A stretch of 64,000 bases of DNA from Marinobacter sp. LA51 (GTDB taxonomy: Bacteria > Pseudomonadota > Gammaproteobacteria > Pseudomonadales > Oleiphilaceae): NCBI RefSeq assembly GCF_030297175.1, contig NZ_AP028070.1, forward strand, positions 124,001 to 188,000, written 5' to 3'. Of this stretch, positions 25,999 through 34,527 are shown in pieces. Position numbers and translations under genes: made by a program. Position 1 is the first letter of the stretch, and each line of letters starts with the position of its first letter. Below the pieces are notes generated by a model. That model had not been told where the DNA came from. It searched no databases and saw only the letters and a list, made by a program, of their open reading frames with translations.

Positions 25999-26952
25999 AT
26001 GGCGCGTTTCTTCGCAATCATCCTTTTTCTGGCGGGGTCGCTGGCCCACGCCGAAACCCAGCCACCAGCTCTGGTAGACGCCAACTGGCTGAATCAGAAT
26101 TTGGGAAAGGACCAGCTGGTGGTGCTGGATGTTCGTTCCGGTATCGACAATGGCGGTGATCGCAGCAGCTTTCAGCAGGCCCACATTCCCGGTTCCCGTT
26201 ACAGCAGCTACACCGGCGATGGCTGGCGGGAGAGTCGTGACGGTGTGCAGGGGGTGTTGCCCCCGACCGCAAGCCTGGAGCGCCTGATTGGCAGCCTGGG
26301 TATCGGTAATGACAACACCGTGGTGATCGTGCCGGCCGGCACTGGAGCGACCGATTTCGGCAGTGCGGCCCGGGTCTACTGGACCTTCCGGGTGTTGGGT
26401 CATGATCAGGTCACCATTCTCAATGGCGGTTTCGCCGGCTGGCGTGCGGCCGGCTACGAGGTGGTCAGCGGAGCGGGCGCAGACTTTGAACTGGCGAACT
26501 TTGAGGGCGCCCTGCAGGCGGACCTGATTGCCACCCTGGAGGAAGTCGAAGAGGCACGGGAGTCCCAGGCCCAGCTGGTGGACGCGCGGCCATCGGATTA
26601 TTTCCGGGGCGAGACCAAGTCGCCGGCAGCCAAGGCTCCGGGCACCATTCCCGGCGCCAAGAATCTGCCCCATCACGAGTTTGTTGGTCAGCAGGATGAG
26701 GTCTGGTACCTGAATGCCGATCGCATCACCGCCCAGGTGAATGCCGCCGAGCTGGACCCGAATGCCCGCACAATTTCCTTCTGCAACACCGGACACTGGG
26801 CCGCCACCGATTGGTTCGTGCTGAGTGAACTGGCCGGCTTCCAGGAAGTGGCCTTGTACGACGGCTCCATGTCGGAGTGGTCCCAGGACAGCAGTCGGCC
26901 GATTCAGGTAGCCCGTAAGGGCTTGGGTAAGATTCTGAACCTGTTTGACTGA
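25999..26952 (+). CDS. Periplasmic thiosulfate-type sulfurtransferase (two rhodanese domains)
   Basis: The 317-residue protein has a signal peptide (MARFFAIILFLAGSLAHA). It has two rhodanese domains: the first (residues about 27-145) lacks a catalytic Cys, and the second has the active loop CNTGHWA near residue 262. The CNTGHW loop suggests a rhodanese rather than mercaptopyruvate-specific enzyme. It is secreted, whereas most double-domain sulfurtransferases are cytoplasmic. A YeeE/YedE thiosulfate transporter follows 11 bases downstream, so the two likely move or process sulfane sulfur at the membrane. Confidence 0.87.
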   Translation: MARFFAIILFLAGSLAHAETQPPALVDANWLNQNLGKDQLVVLDVRSGIDNGGDRSSFQQAHIPGSRYSSYTGDGWRESRDGVQGVLPPTASLERLIGSLGIGNDNTVVIVPAGTGATDFGSAARVYWTFRVLGHDQVTILNGGFAGWRAAGYEVVSGAGADFELANFEGALQADLIATLEEVEEARESQAQLVDARPSDYFRGETKSPAAKAPGTIPGAKNLPHHEFVGQQDEVWYLNADRITAQVNAAELDPNARTISFCNTGHWAATDWFVLSELAGFQEVALYDGSMSEWSQDSSRPIQVARKGLGKILNLFD

Positions 26953-26963
26953 GAGCCCGACTC

Positions 26964-28178
26964 ATGACCGAATCCGCTGTTGCCCAGCCACCCTCGTATA
27001 GCGGCCGCTGGCAGATAGACCGTTTTGTCGTCAGCACTGCCCTGGCCGGTGTCGCCCTGTTGGGCGGGTTGATCTGGCTGGAAACTGCCCCATTCATGGT
27101 GGCGCTGTTTGTGATTGGCACCGTGCTGGGCATTGCCCTGTATCACGGTGCCTTCGGTTTTACCGCCGGCTGGCGCAACCTGGTGGTGCACCGCAAGGGC
27201 GCCGGTATGCGGGCACAGTTGCTGTTGTTTGGTTTGAGCTCCTTGATCATGGTGCCGCTGCTGCACAGTGGCCAGGACGGGTTGATTGGCGCGGTGGCGC
27301 CGGTGGGCACCTCCCTGGTGGTGGGCTCATTTCTATTTGGTCTGGGCATGCAGCTGGGCGGCGGCTGTGGTTCCGGCACGCTGTTTACTGTCGGCGCCGG
27401 TAATATCCGCATGGTGATCACCCTGGTGTTTTTCATCCTCGGCACGGTGATGGGCTCCATCCACCTGCCCTGGTGGCTGGACCAGCCCGGCGTGGATCCC
27501 ATATCCCTGGTCACGCCCCTCGGCGTCAGCGGTGCGATTCTGGCCCAGTGGCTGGGCCTGGGGTTGATTGCGCTTTGGGTGAATCGCATCGAGCGTAAGG
27601 CCCATGGTTCGGTGGAGCGTGCAGCGTTGCTCTGGCAAGCGCCCAGTCACGGGCCAGTTCGAACACTGCTGACCGGGCGCTGGCCGTTTGCCTGGGCGAT
27701 CCTGGTGCTGGCCCTGGGCAACGCCCTGACTCTGGCCATTGGCGGTTCGCCCTGGAGTATTACCTTTGCCTTTAACGTCTGGGGGGCCAAGGCATTGGAA
27801 GCCGTGGGTGTGAACATGGGCCAGTTCGAGTTCTGGCAGTGGGAGTACCCGGCCATGGCGCTGAAGGATTCGGTGTTGACCAACATCCCTTCGGTGATGA
27901 ACTTTGGCTTGCTGCTGGGTGCCATGCTGGCGGCCGGCTTGGCCAACCGCTTCAATGAGGCCAGTCGCAATCGCCCGGAACCCCGGCAGTTCTATGCGGC
28001 CGTGGTGGGCGGTTTGTTGCTGGGTTATGGCGCCCGCCTGGGCTTCGGCTGCAACATTGGCGCTCTGTTCTCCGGTATCGCCTCGGCCAGCGTGCACGCC
28101 TGGATCTGGTTCGCCTGTGCCTTTGTTGGCTCGTTGGTAGGCATCCGCTTGCGGCCCTGGTTCCGCCTGCCAAACTGA
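26964..28178 (+). CDS. YeeE/YedE (TsuA-like) sulfur transporter
   Basis: The 404-residue multi-spanning protein contains two inverted repeats with conserved cysteines, in LGMQLGGGCGSGTLFTVGAG (residues about 127-146) and GYGARLGFGCNIGALFSG near residue 355. TsuA of this family imports thiosulfate by relaying it between such cysteines. The partner rhodanese upstream and a small Cys-containing membrane protein downstream support a thiosulfate or sulfane-sulfur role. The usual companion TusA-like protein is not in the cluster. Confidence 0.88.
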   Translation: MTESAVAQPPSYSGRWQIDRFVVSTALAGVALLGGLIWLETAPFMVALFVIGTVLGIALYHGAFGFTAGWRNLVVHRKGAGMRAQLLLFGLSSLIMVPLLHSGQDGLIGAVAPVGTSLVVGSFLFGLGMQLGGGCGSGTLFTVGAGNIRMVITLVFFILGTVMGSIHLPWWLDQPGVDPISLVTPLGVSGAILAQWLGLGLIALWVNRIERKAHGSVERAALLWQAPSHGPVRTLLTGRWPFAWAILVLALGNALTLAIGGSPWSITFAFNVWGAKALEAVGVNMGQFEFWQWEYPAMALKDSVLTNIPSVMNFGLLLGAMLAAGLANRFNEASRNRPEPRQFYAAVVGGLLLGYGARLGFGCNIGALFSGIASASVHAWIWFACAFVGSLVGIRLRPWFRLPN

Positions 28179-28194
28179 TAGGGAAAGAGAACCG

Positions 28195-28392
28195 ATGGTG
28201 GAGCAAGCTTACAGTCGAACCCGAATTCTGGTGGTCCTGGCTATCCTGCTGGTGTTGATTCTGGCCGATCACCTGAAAAGCCCGACGTTCGCATTTAATT
28301 CAGGCCAGGGCAATGTGGAAACCGCCCTGACCCAGCGTGACGAAACTGCGTGCGCGCCCTGCGGTGCACCGTGTCCGTCTACTCGAGACTGA
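28195..28392 (+). CDS. Small membrane-anchored protein with CAPCGAPC motif
   Basis: The 65-residue protein has one N-terminal helix (ILVVLAILLVLILADHL), a polar linker and the C-terminal motif CAPCGAPCPS carrying three cysteines. No family is recognised. It is 16 bases after the YeeE gene, in the same operon, and could be a thiol partner or chaperone for sulfur passed by the rhodanese and transporter. That role is inference. ATG 28195 follows GGGAAAGAGAACCG, a fair ribosome site. Confidence 0.7.
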   Translation: MVEQAYSRTRILVVLAILLVLILADHLKSPTFAFNSGQGNVETALTQRDETACAPCGAPCPSTRD

Positions 28393-28422
28393 GCCTGCCG
28401 GGTGACCGGCCGGAGGTATGAG

Positions 28423-29121
28423 ATGAACAAGGTTTGTGTGGTGATTGGTGTCGGCCCGGGCAATGGTGAAGCCCTGGTGCGCCGGTTCTGCCAGGAAGGC
28501 TATGACGTTGCCATGCTGGCGCGAAGCAAGGATTTTACCGAACGTCTGGCGGGGCAGTTGTCCAGTGCCCATGCTTTCGTCCACGACGCCAGCGATCTGG
28601 AAGCGGCGGCCTCGGTGTTTGCCCGGATCGAACAGCAACTGGGCGCTGTCTCAGTGTTGCTGTACAACGCCGGCGGTGGTGTGTTCAAGAGTGCCGAGGA
28701 CGCCAGCGTAGACGACTTTGAAGCCAACTGGCGTATCAATGTCGGTGGCCTGGTCGCCGCCTTTCAGGCGGTGCTGCCCCAACTGCGCCAGCATGACACG
28801 GCGAGCATCGTGATCACCAGTGCGTCGGCGGCCTTGAGGGGGCGCGCCAATACTGCGCCGTTTGCGTCTGCCAAGGCGGCCCAACGCAGCCTCGCGCAAT
28901 CGATGGCACGACAGCTAGGCCCCGAGCGCATCCATGTAGCTAACGTGATCATCGATGGCGTGGTGGATTTGCCGCGCACCCGCCAGGCCATGGGCGACAA
29001 ACCGGACGACTTCTTCGTCCAACCCGCCGCCGTTGCCGATGCGGTGTGGATGCTGACCCAGCAGGCACCGTCGGCCTGGACCTTTGAGCTGGATCTGCGA
29101 CCGTTCGGTGAGACCTGGTAG
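28423..29121 (+). CDS. Short-chain dehydrogenase/reductase
   Basis: The 232-residue SDR begins with the cofactor motif VIGVGPGNGEALVRRF, an atypical version of GxxxGxG. YNAGGG matches the NAG region. The usual catalytic Tyr-x-x-x-Lys is altered: the region reads NTAPFASAKAAQRS, where Phe-Ala-Ser-Ala-Lys replaces it, so normal dehydrogenase activity is doubtful. The frame is open from 28402 but ATG 28423 has GGAGG 8 bases upstream. It closes the sulfur operon. Confidence 0.8.
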   Translation: MNKVCVVIGVGPGNGEALVRRFCQEGYDVAMLARSKDFTERLAGQLSSAHAFVHDASDLEAAASVFARIEQQLGAVSVLLYNAGGGVFKSAEDASVDDFEANWRINVGGLVAAFQAVLPQLRQHDTASIVITSASAALRGRANTAPFASAKAAQRSLAQSMARQLGPERIHVANVIIDGVVDLPRTRQAMGDKPDDFFVQPAAVADAVWMLTQQAPSAWTFELDLRPFGETW

Positions 29122-29135
29122 GCGTTGTGCCTGAT

Positions 29136-29173
29136 GGGCTGAGTGAGGCCAGGTTAAGGGCCGGACTCAGCCC
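29136..29173. terminator. Stem-loop between convergent genes
   Basis: GGGCTGAGT (29136-29144) pairs perfectly with ACTCAGCCC (29165-29173) over a 20-base loop. The right arm overlaps the stop codon of the ABC ATPase gene. There is no T run, so termination efficiency is uncertain. Confidence 0.5.
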
Positions 29174-29913
29174 TGGTGCGTCGCCAGAATTTTCTGCAGG
29201 AAGTCCTGAGTGCGGGGATCTTTCGGGTGGTAGAAAATCTCGCTCGGAGGGCCCTGTTCCACAATCCGCCCGTCGTCGATGAAGATCACCCGGTCGGCGA
29301 CGTCGCGGGCGAAGGACATCTCGTGGGTGACCAGCATCATGGTCTGGCGTTCCGCCGCCAGTTGCTTCATCAATGCCAGTACCTCTTCGACCCATTCCGG
29401 GTCGAGGGATGAGGTGGGTTCGTCGAACAGGATCACTTCCGCGCCGGCCGCCATGGCCCGGCCAATGCCCACGCGCTGCTGCTGACCACCGGACATGGAC
29501 GCCGGGTAGGCGTCGGCTTTGTCTTCCAAACCAATGCGCCGCAAGATTTCCCGGGCCCGCTCGTAAGCTTTGGCTTTCGGCCAGCGATCAACCACCAATA
29601 ACCGCTCGGCGATATTCTGCAGGGCGGTCTTGTTGGCAAACAGAGCGTAGTTCTGAAACACGAACGCGGTCTGCTGACGCAACGACAGGATGTTCTTCTT
29701 ACTGGCCCGGTTTACGTCCACGGTCAGATCGCCGACGGTGATCTCGCCAGCGGTGGGCTGTTCGAGGAAATTCACGCAGCGTAACAAGGTGGACTTACCG
29801 GTGCCTGAGGGCCCGATAATCACCACGATCTCGCCTTTCTCGATGGTCAGGTCGATGCCGTCGAGCACCACCGCATCGCCAAACTGCTTGCGCAGCCCCT
29901 TGAGTTCAATCAT
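29167..29913 (-). CDS. Polar amino acid (cystine-type) ABC transporter ATPase
   Basis: The 248-residue protein has a full nucleotide-binding domain: Walker [10 protein letters not shown] at residues about 34-42, signature [14 protein letters not shown], Walker [13 protein letters not shown] and the switch His in MLVTHEMSF. It belongs to the GlnQ/HisP group that serves polar amino acids. It overlaps the permease gene by 4 bases (ATGA), so the two are translationally coupled. Together with the binding protein it forms a complete importer of the TcyJLN type. Confidence 0.93.
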   Translation of the reverse strand: MIELKGLRKQFGDAVVLDGIDLTIEKGEIVVIIGPSGTGKSTLLRCVNFLEQPTAGEITVGDLTVDVNRASKKNILSLRQQTAFVFQNYALFANKTALQNIAERLLVVDRWPKAKAYERAREILRRIGLEDKADAYPASMSGGQQQRVGIGRAMAAGAEVILFDEPTSSLDPEWVEEVLALMKQLAAERQTMMLVTHEMSFARDVADRVIFIDDGRIVEQGPPSEIFYHPKDPRTQDFLQKILATHQG

Positions 29914-30584
29914 CGGCTATAGGCCTTGTTCAGACGGGTTTCCAGATTACCCTGCAGCCAGGACAGCATCTCCACCACGATCCAGTACATGATCGCTGCC
30001 ACGATGAAGGCCTCGAAGTACAGGAAGCTGCCGGACGCCTCTTTCTGGGTGGCGCCCATCAGCTCGGTGACGCCCAGGGTGAAGGCCAGTGACGTCGCCT
30101 TGATCATGTCGATGAAGTAATTCATCAGTGTGGGCAGGGCGACCCGGGTAGCCTGCGGCAGGATGATCCGGCGCATCAGTTGGCTGTTGGTCATGCCGAT
30201 GGACAGTGCAGCTTCGGTCTGACTGCGATCCACCCCGACAATGGCGGCCCGGATGGACTCGGCCATGTACGCCGAGAAATGCATGGTTAGACCCATGATG
30301 GTGGCGGTGATGCCGTCGATGACGGTGAGCGCACTGAACAGCTGGGGCAACCCGTAGTAGAACAGGAACAGCTGGACCAGCAGCGGCGTGCCGCGGAAAA
30401 AGGAAATGAACACCACGGTGAACTGGTTCAGCACCGGAATCCGCTGCACCCGAATGACCGCAAACAGGCACGCCAGGATCAGCGCCAGCACCATGCCCAG
30501 CGACGCCAGCTGCAGGGTCAGGGGCAGGTAGCCCAGTAGCACGGGGACCAGACCGAGCATGTAGTCGACGTCGAGAGCGCCCAT
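29910..30584 (-). CDS. Polar amino acid (cystine-type) ABC transporter permease
   Basis: The 224-residue inner membrane protein has about five helices and the EAA coupling loop near residues 130-155 ([22 protein letters not shown]). It resembles the TcyL/YecS and HisM families. It sits 18 bases after the binding-protein gene and overlaps the ATPase gene by 4 bases, an operon in the order binding protein, permease, ATPase. As only one permease is encoded, it probably forms a homodimer. Confidence 0.93.
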   Translation of the reverse strand: MGALDVDYMLGLVPVLLGYLPLTLQLASLGMVLALILACLFAVIRVQRIPVLNQFTVVFISFFRGTPLLVQLFLFYYGLPQLFSALTVIDGITATIMGLTMHFSAYMAESIRAAIVGVDRSQTEAALSIGMTNSQLMRRIILPQATRVALPTLMNYFIDMIKATSLAFTLGVTELMGATQKEASGSFLYFEAFIVAAIMYWIVVEMLSWLQGNLETRLNKAYSR

Positions 30585-30602
30585 AGCGTGTTTCCTGTGT
30601 GA

Positions 30603-31355
30603 TTAGGGCGCGGTGATGTCGGTGCCGAACCAGTCCTCGGAAATGGCTTTCAGGGTGCCATTGTCCCGCAGTGTTTTCAGGGCGGCGTTCACTTCATCCC
30701 GCAAGGCCCGGCCACGCTCGGTGTCTTTGAACGGGTAGGCGTTAGTGATCTGGGAGAAGGTTGGTCCGGCCAGTGCCAGCGGCAGCGGCTTTTCCTTGAT
30801 GATCTGGCTGGCACTGACCCGGTCCATCACGAAGGCATCGACCCGGCCCAGGGCGGTATCGCGCTCGATGTTGCTCTCGTAAGTCTTGATGTCGATCTCG
30901 TCAGCGTAAGGCAGGTCACGCAGCAGCGCCTCGAAGTTTGAGCCCAGGTTAACCGCAACCGTCTTGCCCTTGAGGTCTTCCACACCGTTGATATCTTCGT
31001 TGCCGGCCTTGGTGACCACCTGGGCACCGTCGTAAACGTACGGCTCGCTGAACAGGTAGGCCCGCTGGCGTTCTTCGGTAATGGTGATCTGGTTGGCCAC
31101 GGTATCAATGCGGCCGGCGCCGAGCATGCCAAACAGGCCGGAGAAGGCAGCGGTCTGGTACTCGACCTCACGGCCCATTTCCTTCGCGATGGCGTCCATA
31201 ACGTCCACTTCAAAGCCCTTCAGGGTGTCCTGTTCAACGAACGTGAATGGGAAGTACTGGCCAGACATGCCGACCCGGATGGTGTCGTCCTGGGCATGAA
31301 CGGAAGTCGTTACCAGTGACAGGATCACCAGTGCAGAAGCTAGCAGGGTTTTCAT
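30603..31355 (-). CDS. Periplasmic cystine-type amino acid binding protein
   Basis: The 250-residue protein has a signal peptide (MKTLLASALVILSLVTTSVHA) and an SBP_bac_3 fold: RVGMSGQYFPFTFVEQ, GFEVDVMDAIAKEMG and ANQITITEERQRAYLFSEPY. The overall sequence resembles FliY/TcyJ cystine-binding proteins. Substrate assignment comes from this resemblance and from the nearby sulfur genes, not from proven residues. The gene is first in the operon. A 155-base upstream region with AT-rich stretches probably holds the promoter. Confidence 0.88.
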   Translation of the reverse strand: MKTLLASALVILSLVTTSVHAQDDTIRVGMSGQYFPFTFVEQDTLKGFEVDVMDAIAKEMGREVEYQTAAFSGLFGMLGAGRIDTVANQITITEERQRAYLFSEPYVYDGAQVVTKAGNEDINGVEDLKGKTVAVNLGSNFEALLRDLPYADEIDIKTYESNIERDTALGRVDAFVMDRVSASQIIKEKPLPLALAGPTFSQITNAYPFKDTERGRALRDEVNAALKTLRDNGTLKAISEDWFGTDITAP

Positions 31356-31510
31356 AATCTCGTCCTTTCCGGTTTGTTGCCGTGTTGTCGTCAGTGACGA
31401 TTGCGCAGGCGCATAAGAATGAAGATTGAAATCGAATTTGCCAATAGTTTAGCAAGCCTGGACCGGTCATCGATACGGGCTTTCCTAGAGGTTGGTTTGC
31501 TCTGGGTGCG

Positions 31511-32296
31511 TTATGGCGTTTGCGGGGGATGTTTCAAGCGATCTTCCCAAGCCAGTCCGTGATAGTCAAAGTCTGGCGTCAGAGTCGGCTTGATTATCTG
31601 GAAAAACGGCGAGGCATCGAAATCTCGGGGTGTGAACAGGGAGTGATGTCGGACTCGATAGGCGACCCGGGTACAATCCGCGCAGTCGGGGTCGTCGGCA
31701 GGCACCATCCGGATCAGGGGCAGGATAGGGTAGCGTAGCTGTTGGAAAGCTTCGGCCAGGAAGGTGGAGCAGATCGCCCGAGTCGGATCGCCACTGCCGA
31801 ACGCCAGAAGCCGATGGCGGTACTGGGTGGGCACTGGCGGTGTGGGTAAGAGGTACCGGGCCAGGTCGAAAACGTTTTTGAGGTCGTAAGTGTTGCCGAG
31901 CCGACTGAGTGCAAAGCCGGTCAGTTGCTGAATGTCGTCACTGTTCAAACCCACCGGACGGCAGATCCGGGTATGGCTGTGGCGATAGTACGACAGCGGC
32001 AGCGCGCGAATGCCTTGTTCCAGGTCGGCTTCAATCAGGACATTGGGCTCACCAGTGTTGCTCTGGCCCAAGCCAGCATCGGGGCCCAGATACAGGGCGC
32101 TGTGAGACCAGGTGGATTGGGTCAGGTATTTGATCGCGACGCTGATACGGGTGTCGCCCTCCACCAGAAGCACATCAGCGGGTCGCAATGCCTGCTCCAG
32201 CTGCCGATAGGTGGAGGTCGGTATCGATTTCTCGGTGATCTGCTTGGTCAGGTACTTGGCAAGCCAACCTGACAGCCAGCGCAAAATGCTGCCCAT
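31511..32296 (-). CDS. YiiX/YebB-like NlpC/P60-fold cysteine hydrolase
   Basis: The 261-residue protein has features of the permuted papain-like YiiX group: the catalytic His lies in STWSHSALYLG near residue 72 and the Cys follows late in RAICSTFLAEAF near residue 196. It lacks a clear signal peptide, though the first 25 residues are amphipathic (WLAKYLTKQITE). The substrate of this group is unclear, with peptide or lipid amide bonds proposed. It stands alone between the cystine ABC operon and the DUF3179 gene. Confidence 0.75.
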   Translation of the reverse strand: MGSILRWLSGWLAKYLTKQITEKSIPTSTYRQLEQALRPADVLLVEGDTRISVAIKYLTQSTWSHSALYLGPDAGLGQSNTGEPNVLIEADLEQGIRALPLSYYRHSHTRICRPVGLNSDDIQQLTGFALSRLGNTYDLKNVFDLARYLLPTPPVPTQYRHRLLAFGSGDPTRAICSTFLAEAFQQLRYPILPLIRMVPADDPDCADCTRVAYRVRHHSLFTPRDFDASPFFQIIKPTLTPDFDYHGLAWEDRLKHPPQTP

Positions 32297-32367
32297 GTAT
32301 TCCTCTCCTGTTTCCTAGCCCTACTTTAGCGGACAGAGGGGGGCCGTGCCGACCTCGGATCACGGCC

Positions 32368-32393
32368 GTAACAAAACCAGCCTTCGTGTGTCG
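32368..32393 (+). promoter_or_regulatory. Candidate ECF sigma promoter before the DUF3179 gene
   Basis: GTAACAA (32368-32374), 14 bases, then TGTCG (32389-32393). The same arrangement, GTAACAA-N14-CGTCG, occurs at 36392-36417 before the DedA fusion gene. GTAAC-type -35 and CGTC-type -10 elements are typical for several ECF groups. A second GTAACAA copy overlaps the end of the site at 32393-32399. Untested. Confidence 0.45.
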
Positions 32394-32464
32394 TAACAAA
32401 GATGCCCTAATGAAAACAAAGGGTGCGGTTCGGTGTTAGTCGTGCTGAGGCCAGGAGGTGGACG

Positions 32465-33433
32465 ATGGATACGAGAACGGAGCGGCTTCGCGGAATACCT
32501 CTCTGGCAATGGGTTTGGTCTGCCGGGCTGTGTCTGCTACTGGGACCGATGGAGTTGCTGGCCCAGCAGAAGAACGGCTTTAATCTGGAATCGGCACTGA
32601 TTCCGCCGGAGCAGATTATGCGCGGGGGACCGCCCCGGGACGGTATCCCGGCGATACAGCGGCCCAGGTTTGAGCGCCCTGACGGCAGCCAGCCCTGGCA
32701 GCCCAAGGACCTGATGCTGACCTACGACGGTGCGGGCGTTAGCCGGGCTTTTCCGATTGGTATCCTGAACTGGCACGAGATCGTCAACCTGCCCAATCAG
32801 GTGCCGCCCCTGGTGATTACTTTCTGCCCGCTGTGCGGCACCGGCATTGGCTTTGATCCGGTGGTCGACGGCCAACACCTGACCTTTGGCGTTTCCGGTC
32901 TGCTCTACAACAGCGACCTTTTGATGTACGACCACCAGACCGAGTCCCTGTGGTCGCAGATTGAGGGGCGCGCGGTATCAGGCCCAATGGCAGGCCAGGA
33001 ATTGCAGCACGTGCCGGTCCGGCACGAGCGCTGGCAGGCGTGGCAGGCGCGGGCTGCCGACAACGGGGAAGTGCTGTCGACCGACACCGGCTACGGCCGG
33101 GATTACCGAAAATCGCCCTACGGCAACTACGAGCAGTCGGAGCGGATCTATTTCCCGGTGACCCAGACCAGTCGCAAATACCACCCCAAAACCTGGGTGC
33201 TGGGCTGGCGTCACAACGGCGAGGCCAAGGCCTGGCCGTTTCCGGAGCTGGCCGAGCACGATGGCGTGCTGCAGGACTCCGTTGGTGGCAAGCCGGTCAC
33301 CGTTCACTACGATCCGGATACCCCCTCTGCGGAACTCCGGGATGAAGATGGATCGCTGCTGCCCGCCACCCGGGCGTTCTGGTTCGCCTGGTACACCTTC
33401 CATCCGGACACCGGAATCTTCGAGAGCAATTAA
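32465..33433 (+). CDS. DUF3179 domain protein, exported
   Basis: The 322-residue protein has an N-terminal signal or anchor helix (QWVWSAGLCLLLGPMELLA) and the DUF3179 family core. The key motif is FCPLCGTGIGFD, with two cysteines, near residue 123. The conserved C-terminus ATRAFWFAWYTFHPDT is also present. The function of this widespread family is unknown; the Cys pair suggests metal or redox chemistry. The start at 32465 has AGGAGG 5 bases upstream. It is the first gene of a rightward set with the Cys-rich cytochrome and a possible ECF promoter. Confidence 0.85.
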   Translation: MDTRTERLRGIPLWQWVWSAGLCLLLGPMELLAQQKNGFNLESALIPPEQIMRGGPPRDGIPAIQRPRFERPDGSQPWQPKDLMLTYDGAGVSRAFPIGILNWHEIVNLPNQVPPLVITFCPLCGTGIGFDPVVDGQHLTFGVSGLLYNSDLLMYDHQTESLWSQIEGRAVSGPMAGQELQHVPVRHERWQAWQARAADNGEVLSTDTGYGRDYRKSPYGNYEQSERIYFPVTQTSRKYHPKTWVLGWRHNGEAKAWPFPELAEHDGVLQDSVGGKPVTVHYDPDTPSAELRDEDGSLLPATRAFWFAWYTFHPDTGIFESN

Positions 33434-33480
33434 TTTGCCTGCATTCTGTAATGGTTGAGTAAATCATGTGTCTCACTGAT

Positions 33481-33500
33481 AACCGCCTGATAAGGCGGTT
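33481..33500 (+). other. Hairpin between DUF3179 and cytochrome genes
   Basis: AACCGCC (33481-33487) pairs with GGCGGTT (33494-33500). No T run follows. It may partially terminate or stabilise the message between the two genes. Confidence 0.4.
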
Positions 33501-33549
33501 GCGGAGCTTTGAGGCTTCGCCACTAACTCTGTGATCAGGGAGAGATGTC

Positions 33550-34440
33550 ATGACTAAAATCCACCCACTACGACAAGCGATTCGCGCCAGTCAGCAACAC
33601 CGGCACAGCAACTGGTGGTCGGCGTTGCTGGTGACCGCCTTGCTGACCGGTGGCGGCGGTGTTGCAGCAGCCTGTAACCCGTGTTCGCCATGCAAGGGTA
33701 AATGCGGTGCGTCGCAGCAGTGTAAGGCAGGGTGCAACCCCTGCGCCGGAAAGAATCCCTGCGCGGCCAAGAATCCCTGCGCTAGCAAAAACCCATGCGC
33801 GGTGAAGAATCCGTGTGCCACTAAGGGCTGCAACCCCTGTGCGGTCAAGGGCTGTAACCCTTGTGCCACGAAAGGCTGTAATCCCTGTGCCGCGGCTGGC
33901 AAGTGCGCCGCCAAGCCAAATCCCTGCGCCGCCAAACGGGTAACGCGACCGGCCGGCTATCAGCCGTATGAGGGCAACCCTTGCGCCCTGGTGGCCATGG
34001 GTAAGAAGCTGTTCAACGACACCTCGCTGAGCAGCAACGGCCTGGCCTGCTCTACTTGCCACAACAACGGCGCCGGCTATAACGCCACCTTTGCCGAAGC
34101 CTATCCGCACTCGGTGGCCATGGCCCGGGATGTCTTTGGCATGGGAACCGTGCACCTCGACGAAATGGTCCAGATCTGCATGGTTCGCCCCATGGCCACG
34201 GAACCTTTGCCCTGGGACGGCGAGCAACTGGCGGCGTTAACGGCGTATATGGCCAAGGTACAGACTGAACTGGCGGCCAATCCCTGCGCCCTGAAAGGCG
34301 GTAAATGCGGTGCCTGCAACCCGTGTGCGGGCAAGAACCCTTGCGCCACGAAGAACCCGTGTGCCACCAAAAACCCGTGCGCGGCCAAGAATCCATGCGC
34401 ATCGGCACAGCTGAAAGCCACGGCAGCATCGGCGGCTTGA
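33550..34440 (+). CDS. Cysteine-rich Asn-Pro-Cys repeat protein with a c-type cytochrome core
   Basis: The 296-residue exported protein has a signal peptide (SALLVTALLTGGGGVAAA). A first Cys-rich block covers residues 42-128, with units such as CNPCAVKG and KNPCAAK. A class I cytochrome c core covers about 140-242, and a second block about 243-283. About 31 cysteines and 17 NPC triplets are present. The single heme motif is C167-S-T-C170-H171; a candidate axial Met is in the RPMAT segment near 215. Ala-Ala-Ala-Cys42 could make it a lipoprotein. Many Cys-Pro units suggest copper or other metal binding. Function unknown. Confidence 0.85.
   Translation: MTKIHPLRQAIRASQQHRHSNWWSALLVTALLTGGGGVAAACNPCSPCKGKCGASQQCKAGCNPCAGKNPCAAKNPCASKNPCAVKNPCATKGCNPCAVKGCNPCATKGCNPCAAAGKCAAKPNPCAAKRVTRPAGYQPYEGNPCALVAMGKKLFNDTSLSSNGLACSTCHNNGAGYNATFAEAYPHSVAMARDVFGMGTVHLDEMVQICMVRPMATEPLPWDGEQLAALTAYMAKVQTELAANPCALKGGKCGACNPCAGKNPCATKNPCATKNPCAAKNPCASAQLKATAASAA
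33673..34398 (+). repeat. In-frame DNA repeats encoding K-N-P-C-A units
   Basis: Short coding repeats of 12-18 bases fill 33673-33933 and 34276-34398, interrupted by the unrepeated cytochrome core. The codons vary between copies (for example AATCCCTGC and AACCCGTGT), so the repeat is kept at the protein level rather than by recent duplication. It is not a CRISPR array. Confidence 0.8.
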
Positions 34441-34527
34441 GGCGAGATGCTGACCGGAATCCGGTGGCGCTTGGTTCATTAAGGCCACACGCCATCGGAA
34501 CCGGCGCAATGGAAGAGGGAGACAGGT

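Noticed and set aside
33673..34398. Short spaced repeats that could resemble a CRISPR array
   Set aside because: They are in one protein frame, code for Asn-Pro-Cys units, differ in codons and have no uniform spacers or cas genes.
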